Part shown: in pieces, positions 55,874 through 63,541 of the stretch | How the letters are laid out: every line of letters starts with the position of its first letter | How positions within the stretch are numbered: the stretch's first letter is position 1 | NCBI GenBank assembly: GCA_025149285.1 | Contig: CP102274.1 | Location: forward strand, 392,501-456,500 | Direction of reading: 5' to 3' | DNA: 64,000 nucleotides | Origin: Hungatella hathewayi | GTDB taxonomy: Bacteria > Bacillota > Clostridia > Lachnospirales > Lachnospiraceae | The notes under the pieces: model-generated | Told to the model about the DNA's origin: nothing | Database searches by the model: none | The model's input: only the letters and a program-made list of their open reading frames with translations | Made by a program: the position numbers and the translations under genes

Positions 55874-57091
55874 ATGGATTACAGGACATATTTGAAGAAC
55901 TACCCGGACAAAGACGGCCGGTTTGGCCCTTATGGCGGCGCTTATTTAACGGATGAACTGATTCCGGCTTTTGAGGAGATTGCGGACGCGTACCAGACGA
56001 TCTGCCATTCTTCCCAGTTTATCAACGAACTGCGCAGAATCAGGAAGGAGTTTCAGGGAAGACCGACGCCGGTCTATCACTGTGAACGTCTCTCCAAGAG
56101 TATTGGCAACTGCCAGATTTATTTAAAGAGAGAGGATTTAAATCACACGGGGGCCCACAAGTTAAACCACTGTATGGGGGAAGGGCTTCTGGCAAAGTTC
56201 ATGGGAAAGAAACGTCTGATTGCAGAGACCGGAGCGGGACAGCACGGAGTGGCTCTGGCTACGGCGGCGGCTTTCTTTGGACTGGAATGTGAGATTCATA
56301 TGGGCGAGGTCGATATTGCGAAGCAGGCTCCCAATGTAACGAGAATGAAGATTCTGGGTGCTAAGGTGGTGCCTGTGACACACGGTCTTAAGACCTTAAA
56401 GGAAGCGGTGGATTCCGCCTTCGAGTCGTATGCGAAGAATTATAAGGACTCCATCTACTGTATCGGTTCTGCTCTGGGGCCTCATCCCTTCCCGCTGATG
56501 GTGCGTGATTTCCAGTCTGTCGTGGGATACGAGGCGAGAGACCAGTTTTATGAGATGACGGGCATGTTCCCCGATGAGGTCTGCGCCTGCGTCGGCGGCG
56601 GAAGCAACTCCATCGGCATGTTTATTCCGTTCCTGGATGCCCCGGTGGATATCACTGGCGTGGAGCCGTTAGGCAGAGGGGAAAAGTTAGGCGATCATGC
56701 GGCTTCCATGAAGTTTGGGGAAAAGGGCGTCATGCATGGATTTGAGAGTATTATGCTGAAGGATGAAAACGGGGAACCGGCTCCGGTTTATTCCATTGCC
56801 AGCGGTCTGGATTACCCGTCGGTAGGGCCGGAGCACGCATTTTTACATGACCTGGGCCGTGTGAAATACGAAACCGTCAGCGACGAGCAGGCTATGGAGG
56901 CATTCTTCAAGCTGTCCCGGTATGAGGGGATTATTCCGGCAATCGAGAGCTCTCATGCGGTTGCCTATGCGATGCGCCGGGCGAAGGAGATGAGACAGGG
57001 ATCGATTCTCGTATGTTTAAGCGGCAGAGGCGATAAGGATATCGACTATGTGGTTGAACATTATGGATATGGCGATCAGTTTTTAGATTAA
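55874..57091 (+). CDS. trpB: Tryptophan synthase beta chain-like protein (orphan TrpB)
   Basis: 405 residues of the PLP fold type II. It opens with [16 protein letters not shown] and carries the PLP lysine in [15 protein letters not shown]. Further conserved blocks are the catalytic glutamate in [12 protein letters not shown], phosphate loop [28 protein letters not shown] and CLSGRGDKD. TrpB joins indole and serine to tryptophan. No trpA or other trp gene is nearby. The stretch that is EPGGHGIETGEHGAP in E. coli reads [16 protein letters not shown] here. ATG 55874 has GGAGGAG 6 nt upstream; the frame extends back to 55778 without family similarity. It could be an indole-salvage enzyme or a beta-replacement paralogue. 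Confidence 0.9.
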   Translation: MDYRTYLKNYPDKDGRFGPYGGAYLTDELIPAFEEIADAYQTICHSSQFINELRRIRKEFQGRPTPVYHCERLSKSIGNCQIYLKREDLNHTGAHKLNHCMGEGLLAKFMGKKRLIAETGAGQHGVALATAAAFFGLECEIHMGEVDIAKQAPNVTRMKILGAKVVPVTHGLKTLKEAVDSAFESYAKNYKDSIYCIGSALGPHPFPLMVRDFQSVVGYEARDQFYEMTGMFPDEVCACVGGGSNSIGMFIPFLDAPVDITGVEPLGRGEKLGDHAASMKFGEKGVMHGFESIMLKDENGEPAPVYSIASGLDYPSVGPEHAFLHDLGRVKYETVSDEQAMEAFFKLSRYEGIIPAIESSHAVAYAMRRAKEMRQGSILVCLSGRGDKDIDYVVEHYGYGDQFLD

Positions 57092-57114
57092 CTGAGAAAC
57101 TGGCGTGTATTGTG

Positions 57115-57149
57115 AAGGGAGGCTGGTCAATGGCCTCCCTTTTATTTTG
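57115..57149 (+). terminator. Terminator of trpB
   Basis: AAGGGAGGC pairs with GCCTCCCTT across a loop of about 9 nt and is followed by TTTATTTTGT. Confidence 0.85.
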
Positions 57150-57292
57150 TATAACCGGAAGTTATAAAAGATATATAAATTAAATATAAACAAAGTATAA
57201 ACTTTTTGTTGATTTTCATACAGTAAAGTGATAAACTCCATTTCATCGGAAGTTTGGATGAAAAAAGTAAAGATTTTTTTCCGGAGCTTCTG

Positions 57293-57318
57293 ACCAGACA
57301 CAGAAGAATCTGTCTGGT
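57293..57318 (+). promoter_or_regulatory. Hairpin in the cstA leader
   Basis: ACCAGACA (57293-57300) and TGTCTGGT (57311-57318) are perfect inverted repeats ending 9 nt before the AAGGAG of cstA. No T-run follows directly. The gap 57150-57341 is otherwise very AT-rich; I see no confident promoter pair in it. Confidence 0.4.
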
Positions 57319-57341
57319 TGATGAAAAAGGAGAGACAGAGT

Positions 57342-59072
57342 ATGAATGGTTTAACAATGATGATACTTGCCGTTGCAGTGCTGGGCGGTGCGTACCTGAT
57401 CTACGGGAGATATCTTGCAAAGAAATGGGGCATCAATCCGGATTCCAGGACGCCCGCTTATGAGATGGAGGACGGTGTGGATTACGTTCCGGCTGATACT
57501 AACGTGGTATTCGGTCACCAGTTTGCGTCGATTGCCGGCGCGGGACCCATCAACGGACCGATTCAGGCGGCGATGTTCGGCTGGCTTCCGGTCATGCTCT
57601 GGATTTTGCTGGGCGGCGTGTTCTTTGGCGCGGTACAGGATTTTGCGTCCATGTATGCATCTGTGAAAAATAAGGGCCGTTCCATCGGCTATATTATCGA
57701 ACTCTATATTGGAAAACTCGGCAAGCGGCTGTTTCTGCTGTTTACCTGGCTGTTTTCCATTCTGGTTGTAGCGGCGTTTGCTGACATTGTAGCGGGCACC
57801 TTCAACGGCTTTGACGCCAATGACGCCACTGTATCAGCCAACGGAGCGGTCGCAACGACCTCGCTTCTGTTCATTGCATTTGCAGTGGGACTGGGCTTCT
57901 ACTTAAAGTATACGAAATTTCCCAAGATGCTTAATACGCTGTTTGCGATTGCGCTTCTCGTTCTGGCCGTTGGCCTGGGTCTGGCATTTCCTGTCTATGT
58001 TCCGCAGAGCGCCTGGCTGATTTTCGTATTTATCTATGTGATTATTGCCTGTGTGACTCCGGTCTGGGCCCTCCTGCAGCCGCGGGATTACTTAAACAGT
58101 TATCTGCTGATTGCCATGATTGTGGGATCGGTTCTGGGCATCTGCGTGTATAATCCATCCATGAATCTGCCGTCCTTTACAGCCTTCAAGCTGACTGCGG
58201 CAAACGGAAGCGTCTCATATTTATTCCCGGCACTGTTCGTTACCATTGCCTGCGGCGCTGTATCCGGCTTTCATTCCCTGGTAGCCTCGGGAACGGCTTC
58301 CAAACAGATTAAGAATGAAAAAAATATGCTTCCGGTATCCTTTGGGGCGATGCTGCTAGAGAGTCTTCTGGCTATTACGGCACTGATTGCGGCCGGGTTT
58401 GTGGCCACACAGGAAGGGCTTCCGGCGGGAACACCGCCGCAGCTGTTTGCACAGGCCATTTCCATCTTTTTGACAAGCATTGGACTTCCGGAATCCGTTT
58501 GCTATACGCTGATTACCCTGGCTATTTCCGCATTTGCGCTGACAAGCCTCGATTCTGTGGCCCGTGTGGGACGCATCGCGTTCCAGGAATTCTTTACGGA
58601 TGACAGTGTTGCACCGGAAAATCAGACCATGCTCAATAAGATCCTGACCAATAAATACTTTGCCACGATCCTGACGCTGGTGCTCTGCTATGCACTTTCC
58701 CGTGCCGGTTACGCCAGTATCTGGCCGCTGTTCGGTTCCGCGAACCAGCTTCTTTCCGCGCTGGCCCTGATCGCATGCGCCGTATTCTTAAAGAAGACGA
58801 AACGCCAGGGTGCCATGCTCTGGGGGCCGATGGTGATCATGCTTGGCGTTACATTTACAGCCCTGGCTTTAAAGATCACGGAACTGGTAACCGCGCTCTC
58901 CGGTCAGTTTGTCTTCGGCAATGCGCTGCAGCTGGTATTTGCGGTGCTTCTCCTGATTCTGGGCGTGATTGTAGCCTTTGAAGGGATTAAGAAGCTGATC
59001 GGAAAGGATGAGACAGCAGAGAACGAAGAGGCTTCAGGGTCAAAGAAGACGGCCGGAAATGTAGTTGCCTGA
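57342..59072 (+). CDS. cstA: CstA-family carbon starvation / pyruvate-peptide transporter
   Basis: A 576-residue multi-helix inner-membrane protein (about 16 helices). Family marks are VVFGHQFASIAGAGPINGPI, GWLPVMLWILLGGVFFGAVQ, QDFASMYASVKNKGRSIGYI, and GAVSGFHSLVASGTASKQI. The CstA/BtsT family imports pyruvate or peptides under carbon limitation; this length matches the shorter Gram-positive form rather than the 700-residue E. coli proteins. ATG 57342 has AAGGAG 9 nt upstream and is preferred to the ATG at 57318. A charged C-tail (GKDETAENEEASGSKKTAG) ends the protein. No LytS/LytR-type regulator is adjacent. Confidence 0.94.
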   Translation: MNGLTMMILAVAVLGGAYLIYGRYLAKKWGINPDSRTPAYEMEDGVDYVPADTNVVFGHQFASIAGAGPINGPIQAAMFGWLPVMLWILLGGVFFGAVQDFASMYASVKNKGRSIGYIIELYIGKLGKRLFLLFTWLFSILVVAAFADIVAGTFNGFDANDATVSANGAVATTSLLFIAFAVGLGFYLKYTKFPKMLNTLFAIALLVLAVGLGLAFPVYVPQSAWLIFVFIYVIIACVTPVWALLQPRDYLNSYLLIAMIVGSVLGICVYNPSMNLPSFTAFKLTAANGSVSYLFPALFVTIACGAVSGFHSLVASGTASKQIKNEKNMLPVSFGAMLLESLLAITALIAAGFVATQEGLPAGTPPQLFAQAISIFLTSIGLPESVCYTLITLAISAFALTSLDSVARVGRIAFQEFFTDDSVAPENQTMLNKILTNKYFATILTLVLCYALSRAGYASIWPLFGSANQLLSALALIACAVFLKKTKRQGAMLWGPMVIMLGVTFTALALKITELVTALSGQFVFGNALQLVFAVLLLILGVIVAFEGIKKLIGKDETAENEEASGSKKTAGNVVA

Positions 59073-59087
59073 TAACGGAAAACGCAG

Positions 59088-59597
59088 CTATTTCTTCTCT
59101 ACGGCGATCCAGACTTCTACAAGGCCATTTTCTCCATAATATTCAATATCTGGCGCGTTTGATTTCATTCGGCCGGTGATATATCCCCTGTTCAGCGGTT
59201 TGTATTGAAATTTCGGCAGCCACTTTGTGATTGCCTGAGCTTCCGTTTTTCCAATTGTTTCGAGCGTGCAGGGGAAGACCGCCCAGGTTCTGGCCGGCAC
59301 TTCATAGGACGTAAATTCACCATCCGCCTCAGTATCGCTCGAGACCGCTATCAGATAATCAAATATCCTCGGATCGGTGGTATCGGTATTGTAAATATTA
59401 ATGCCAAACAGTCCATGGGGCTCTTTATTGGCGCGCGGCCATAAGGCTTTTTCATACCCGTCCGCTTTGAAGCTGGACCAGTGGCGGGGGATCACTGTTC
59501 TCCCCTGGCCTCTTTGATTGGACGTCCGCACTCCATAGCCGACAACGCGGAAGCTGCCTTTTTTCTCGATTCGAAACGGCGGTTCTGTATTTTTCAT
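59088..59597 (-). CDS. GyrI-like effector-binding protein
   Basis: A 169-residue single-domain protein of the GyrI/BmrR-like small-molecule-binding fold (FRVVGYGVRTSNQRG, HGLFGINIYNTDT, SYEVPARTWAVFPCTLE, NGLVEVWIAVEKK). There is no DNA-binding domain. It resembles the C-terminal half of the AraC protein encoded two genes upstream (shared pattern V-P-A/K-x-W-AVF and E-V/I-W-I). It is the last gene of a probable three-gene minus-strand operon. Such proteins bind amphipathic drugs or metabolites; ligand unknown. Confidence 0.8.
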   Translation of the reverse strand: MKNTEPPFRIEKKGSFRVVGYGVRTSNQRGQGRTVIPRHWSSFKADGYEKALWPRANKEPHGLFGINIYNTDTTDPRIFDYLIAVSSDTEADGEFTSYEVPARTWAVFPCTLETIGKTEAQAITKWLPKFQYKPLNRGYITGRMKSNAPDIEYYGENGLVEVWIAVEKK

Positions 59598-59637
59598 AAT
59601 TGCAGTTCCTTTCCTTCCAATAAGCTATTGTTAAAAT

Positions 59638-60111
59638 TTAAGCAGTTATGTTTGCCTCATTCAGCAGCAGCGTTTTTACGAATGCCCTGTTTTCTTCGCT
59701 GAGTAAAAACAGGAAGGCGCTGCTGCGGCATTTTTGCAGGCGCTGCCCTTTTAAGACAAAGTCGTAGCCCATGGGACACCGGGAATTGCAGGCGGCAGGA
59801 TCCAGCATCCGCTTGCATACAGGCGCATCCTGAATGGCCTTTGCCACTCCCTCCGGGATATCGTCGAAAACCTCCATATAGTCCGCCATGTGGTTGGGAT
59901 AGATGCGGGCCATCAGCCCTTTTTTACGGAATACGTAATTGAGTATGGTCTTTTTGTTCTTAAGATAGGAAACGACAAAGCCGCTTTTGGCCTGTCTGAT
60001 CTCAGCCCTGCAGCCGAGCTTTGTCAATTCCTCATGCAGTTCCCTCACTAATTCCTGATTGTCTTTCTCGACAGTGACTAAAAAGTCATCATACGTACAG
60101 GTTTCACCCAT
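59638..60111 (-). CDS. Uncharacterised cysteine-containing protein
   Basis: 157 residues, no signal or membrane helix. An N-terminal alpha/beta part (VEKDNQELVRELHEELTKLG, AEIRQAKSGFVVSYL) resembles a small ligand- or protein-binding fold. The C-terminal half has five cysteines (CKRMLDPAACNSRCPMGYDF, LQKCR) that could bind a metal. I do not recognise the family. It lies between the AraC/GyrI gene and the GyrI-like gene with gaps of 22 and 40 nt and is presumably co-transcribed with them. Confidence 0.65.
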   Translation of the reverse strand: MGETCTYDDFLVTVEKDNQELVRELHEELTKLGCRAEIRQAKSGFVVSYLKNKKTILNYVFRKKGLMARIYPNHMADYMEVFDDIPEGVAKAIQDAPVCKRMLDPAACNSRCPMGYDFVLKGQRLQKCRSSAFLFLLSEENRAFVKTLLLNEANITA

Positions 60112-60133
60112 GATCCAGTTCCTTTCTGTGCTC

Positions 60134-60997
60134 TTATCGTTCCTCTATAATCGGTATCCATATCTGTGCTTTATAAGTATCGCTGGTCTGATCACCGTCA
60201 CTGTACCATTCTAATTCAGGACAGGGCGCGTGCTTAAAGGGATATTTTATCAGCCATTCTTCGTTAAGATAGTTCCAGCCATTGTGGATGGACTGCGGTA
60301 TGCTTCCCCGGCAGTCAAAGACGGCCCATGAAGCTTTCCGGATCGCGGTTTCTTCAAAGCCCGGAGGCGCTTCCTGATCGCATTCCACCATAATAGAATA
60401 GGTGGTCTCGTTTAATTGTTCGTCAAAATGAGTAAACAGCCCGAAGATTCCTTTATTTTTTCCGCGATCCAGCGAAGACAGTGCCGCCAGAGCACCGTCT
60501 CTTTGACATTCATTCCAAAAGGCCGGTATCTGTGCGTAATGTTCGCCGTTTCTGCAGGAAAAAGTCCTGCTTTTTCCGACAAGCCGGAAGGCCTCTCTCT
60601 GTTCGATATGCCAGGAATACTGCTGTCTGTTTGACGTCTGCATTTTCGGCGCAATTTTTAATTCTGTTTCTTTGTCCCGCGCCTCCTTGGGTGTGACGCC
60701 ATGGAATTGCTGAAAGGCTTTTGTAAATGAGGTAGGCGAGGCGTAGCCATACTTATAGCTGATATCAACCACCTTCAAATCCGTGCTCTTTAAGTCATAC
60801 CCGGCCAGGGTCAGTTTTCTTGAACGGATATACTCGGAAAAACTGATCCCATTCATATAGGAAAATACCTTCTGGAAGAATCCAAAGGAACAGCCCGCGA
60901 TTTCCGCCACCACGTTTTCGTCTATGGGTTCTTCCCGCCGCTGTAAATGATCTTCCACATAATCGATGATTTTTTTTAATTTCTCATTCCATTCCAT
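60134..60997 (-). CDS. AraC-family regulator with C-terminal GyrI-like effector domain
   Basis: 287 residues. Two N-terminal AraC-type HTH units (VVAEIAGCSFGFFQKVFSYM; KYGYASPTSFTKAFQQFHGV) are joined to a GyrI-like ligand-binding domain (about 125-285, ending AQIWIPIIEER). This Rob/SoxS-like order, HTH first and effector domain last, is typical of regulators answering toxic amphipathic compounds. It leads the minus-strand operon with two further small genes, one a stand-alone version of its own effector domain. Confidence 0.9.
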   Translation of the reverse strand: MEWNEKLKKIIDYVEDHLQRREEPIDENVVAEIAGCSFGFFQKVFSYMNGISFSEYIRSRKLTLAGYDLKSTDLKVVDISYKYGYASPTSFTKAFQQFHGVTPKEARDKETELKIAPKMQTSNRQQYSWHIEQREAFRLVGKSRTFSCRNGEHYAQIPAFWNECQRDGALAALSSLDRGKNKGIFGLFTHFDEQLNETTYSIMVECDQEAPPGFEETAIRKASWAVFDCRGSIPQSIHNGWNYLNEEWLIKYPFKHAPCPELEWYSDGDQTSDTYKAQIWIPIIEER

Positions 60998-61218
60998 TTT
61001 GAGAGCTCCCCGTCTTTCTGGTTGTCTTTTTATTTTACCATTTATAAAAACTATTTTCCTCTTATTATTGGTACTGAACAGATAATTTATGATACAGATA
61101 GACTTCTTTGCCGTTTTGTGGTATCGTATTTTTGAACGAGCGAATACATTTGATTACCGGAGGCTGTTGAAATAGCGATATTTCGGGGCTTCTTTTTAGA
61201 TGAAAAGCAGGAGGGGTT

Positions 61219-61605
61219 ATGAGCATCAGGGTAATAGCAGTGGACAATTCAGAGGAACTTCTGGAGAAAATTACCAGAATCTTAAAGGAGATGGATGACG
61301 TCGAGTTTTGCGGCAGCTTTGGCGAAGCAATTGCGGCGATTCAATATGTGAAAGAGAATCCGGTGGACATTGTGTTTTCCGATGTGGTGATGCCGGATAT
61401 CAGCGGCATCACGCTGGCAGCCAAGATCTATCAGCTTCCGGATCCGCCGGAGGTCGTGCTGCTGTCAGGAATACCGGGATTTTCCCTGGAGGCATGGAAG
61501 ATCCGTGCATTCGGATTTATTATTAAGCCGTATACGAGAGGGCAGATTGTGGATATGCTGAACCGGTACCGCTGCGAGAAAGCCGCGGAAAAGGTTCTTT
61601 CATAA
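61219..61605 (+). CDS. Stand-alone receiver-domain protein
   Basis: A 128-residue single-domain response regulator. The phospho-acceptor is in IVFSDVVMPDISG and the conserved lysine in FIIKPYT. The usual acidic pair reads VDN (D9-N10), so one acidic residue is lost. This can slow Mg2+ binding or dephosphorylation. AGGAGGG precedes the ATG. No kinase is adjacent; the next gene, 23 nt on, is an esterase. The leader 60998-61218 has no clear promoter pair. Confidence 0.85.
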   Translation: MSIRVIAVDNSEELLEKITRILKEMDDVEFCGSFGEAIAAIQYVKENPVDIVFSDVVMPDISGITLAAKIYQLPDPPEVVLLSGIPGFSLEAWKIRAFGFIIKPYTRGQIVDMLNRYRCEKAAEKVLS

Positions 61606-61628
61606 ACGACGAGAGGAGAAGACTTGCA

Positions 61629-62393
61629 ATGGAAGCAGATATTCTGTTATTTATGGGGCAGAGCAACATGGCCGGACGCGGTGATTACAGACTGGCACCG
61701 GAGGTACTGCCGGGAGCGGCTTACGAATACAGGGCGGTGACGGAACCGGATACGCTGGTGCCGCTTACAGAACCCTTTGGTGTGAATGAGAACCGGGAGG
61801 GCGGAGTCTTTGAACCCGGGATGAAGACCGGCTCCATGGCAGCCGCGTTTGTAAATGCGTGTTACCGGAAAACAGGGCGTCCGATTATCGCGGTATCGTG
61901 TTCCAAAGGGGGATCGAGAATCCAGGAATGGCAGCCGGAGACTCCCTACTTTAAAGATGCAGCCGCAAGGTACCAGGCATGCTTAAGCTTTGTACAGTCC
62001 AGGCAGATCGCCGTTCATTCGACCGGAATGGTCTGGTGCCAGGGCTGTACGAATGCGGACGATGGAATGGCAAAGGCTGAGTATAAAGAAAAGACAAAGG
62101 CATTTTTTCAGGCGGTCAAGTCACTGGGAGTCGATAAGATCTTCCTGATTCAGATTGGAAACCACAGAGAATTCCCTGACCGTTATGTTCCCATGCAGGA
62201 GGCCCAGGAAGAGATCGCGGAGGAGATGGAAGACGTGATTATGACTTCCAGGCTGTTCCGAACATTCCGCGATCGGGGGCTGATGAAGGACTCCTTCCAT
62301 TATAAGCAGGAGGCGTATAATCTGGTAGGAGAAGAGGCCGGGGCCAGAACCGGAGAAATTTTAACAAAAGAAGCAGGTAAAACGAAATTATAA
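61629..62393 (+). CDS. SASA-domain carbohydrate esterase (sialate O-acetylesterase / CE6-like)
   Basis: A 254-residue SGNH-type esterase without a signal peptide. The catalytic serine lies in FMGQSNMAGRGD at the N-terminus. Further blocks are VSCSKGGSRIQEW, MVWCQGCTNADDGM and the late catalytic D-x-x-H in KDSFHYKQEAYN. Enzymes of this family remove acetyl groups from xylan (CE6) or sialic acids. Given the glycan loci in the window, deacetylation of imported oligosaccharides is the likely role. It is co-transcribed with the receiver protein and terminated by a hairpin inside the convergent araC gene. Confidence 0.88.
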   Translation: MEADILLFMGQSNMAGRGDYRLAPEVLPGAAYEYRAVTEPDTLVPLTEPFGVNENREGGVFEPGMKTGSMAAAFVNACYRKTGRPIIAVSCSKGGSRIQEWQPETPYFKDAAARYQACLSFVQSRQIAVHSTGMVWCQGCTNADDGMAKAEYKEKTKAFFQAVKSLGVDKIFLIQIGNHREFPDRYVPMQEAQEEIAEEMEDVIMTSRLFRTFRDRGLMKDSFHYKQEAYNLVGEEAGARTGEILTKEAGKTKL

Positions 62394-62404
62394 TAGAACA
62401 GGCA

Positions 62405-63253
62405 TTACTTATGTTGATTGGCCAATCTCCATTCCCGTGGAGACTGGCCATACGTTTTTTTAAAGGCCCTGGAAAAATGCAGCTGGCTGGGATAACCCAC
62501 ACGTGCACTGATTTCCCCGATGGGAAGATTGGTCGTCTCCATGTATTCGCATGCTTTAGCCATCCGGAAACGGATCAGGAATTCCTGAGGCGTTACGGAA
62601 AGAACATCCTTGAAGATTTTGCCGAAATAGCTCCGGTTTAAGTTGCAGAAGGCAGCGATGTCCTCTACGGTGATGTCATTCTGGTAGTTGTGTTCCACAA
62701 ATGAAACGGCTTCTCTGGCATAAAAATCTTTTAACTGACCGCCGACCGCTGTCATACGGCGGTTGGAGGACTTAATCAGCGCATCGAGAGCCAGATAGAG
62801 GTGGCCGATCAAATGGAAGGATGACTCCGTCGTATGGCCGGCGATATAGATCATCTCGTCTTTTAAGACCTGCTCCATAGCCGGATTATTGCTGTTGTAG
62901 ACCGGAAGATCAAAGGACAGGCCGGACAGAGCGATGATCTCCGGCGCCTTTAAGCCGTCGAATTCCACCCACGCGTACTCCCATGGATCCAGGGAATCCG
63001 CGATGTACGTATTGGTCTGGCCGGGCGAAATTAAGAAGCCCTGGCCGGCGTGAAGATGGTATTCGGTATCTTTTTTGCTGCTGTCGGTGGAAATTAAGAG
63101 CCCCTTTCCGGAAATGATATAGTGAAACAGATAATGGTTGCGCGCCGCCGGTCCGAAGGAGTGGTGCGGATCGCATTTCTCCCAACCGTACTGAAACAGG
63201 GTACAATCGACGAAATTTTTATCGGTGAACAGAGCAAACGAAAAATTAGACAA
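62405..63253 (-). CDS. AraC-family regulator
   Basis: 282 residues. The N-terminal cupin-like sensing domain (HHSFGPAARNHYLFHYIISG, LISPGQTNTYIADS) is followed by an AraC DNA-binding domain (AAFCNLNRSYFGKIFKDVLS; RVGYPSQLHFSRAFKKTYGQ). It starts from TTG 63253, placed 8 nt after AGGAGG on the minus strand. Its 3' end carries a plus-strand terminator hairpin. It is divergent from a sugar-binding lipoprotein gene and is the natural candidate regulator for it. Confidence 0.9.
   Translation of the reverse strand: MSNFSFALFTDKNFVDCTLFQYGWEKCDPHHSFGPAARNHYLFHYIISGKGLLISTDSSKKDTEYHLHAGQGFLISPGQTNTYIADSLDPWEYAWVEFDGLKAPEIIALSGLSFDLPVYNSNNPAMEQVLKDEMIYIAGHTTESSFHLIGHLYLALDALIKSSNRRMTAVGGQLKDFYAREAVSFVEHNYQNDITVEDIAAFCNLNRSYFGKIFKDVLSVTPQEFLIRFRMAKACEYMETTNLPIGEISARVGYPSQLHFSRAFKKTYGQSPREWRLANQHK
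62419..62461 (+). terminator. Plus-strand terminator inside the 3' end of the convergent araC gene
   Basis: TGGCCAATCTCCA (62419-62431) pairs with TGGAGACTGGCCA (62438-62450), one mismatch, and a T-run follows at 62455-62461. It serves the esterase transcript while also coding the last residues of the regulator. Confidence 0.75.
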
Positions 63254-63297
63254 AAAAGCACCTCCTCTCCAGAAAATTCTGGGAATTAATTATAAAC

Positions 63298-63327
63298 ATT
63301 ATATACCAAAATGCGAGGTGACTTCAA
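63298..63327 (-). promoter_or_regulatory. Predicted promoter of the divergent araC gene
   Basis: On the minus strand TTGAAG (63322-63327), an 18-bp spacer and TATAAT (63298-63303). The -10 box overlaps one arm of a 14-bp inverted repeat. Confidence 0.5.
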
Positions 63328-63359
63328 GATATTTCGCACAAGGAGGCATTTTGGTATAT
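63301..63359. repeat. 14-bp perfect inverted repeat in the araC/lipoprotein divergent region
   Basis: ATATACCAAAATGC (63301-63314) and GCATTTTGGTATAT (63346-63359) are perfect inverted copies, 45 bp apart from start to start. One arm covers the -10 region of the araC promoter and the other lies upstream of its -35. Candidate operator pair for the regulator. Confidence 0.6.
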
Positions 63360-63541
63360 TTGTATCAGGGTATTTCCATTTACGGTAAGAATAGCAATGT
63401 GCTAATATATAGTTACAGAAACGAAGACATAACTACATAATGTGCACAAATAAAAGAAAAATTCATTGGCCGATGAAGAAGATAAGATGGTAATAATAAC
63501 GAAAACTCAGAATGATTCAGGATTGCAAGGAGGAAATTAAA

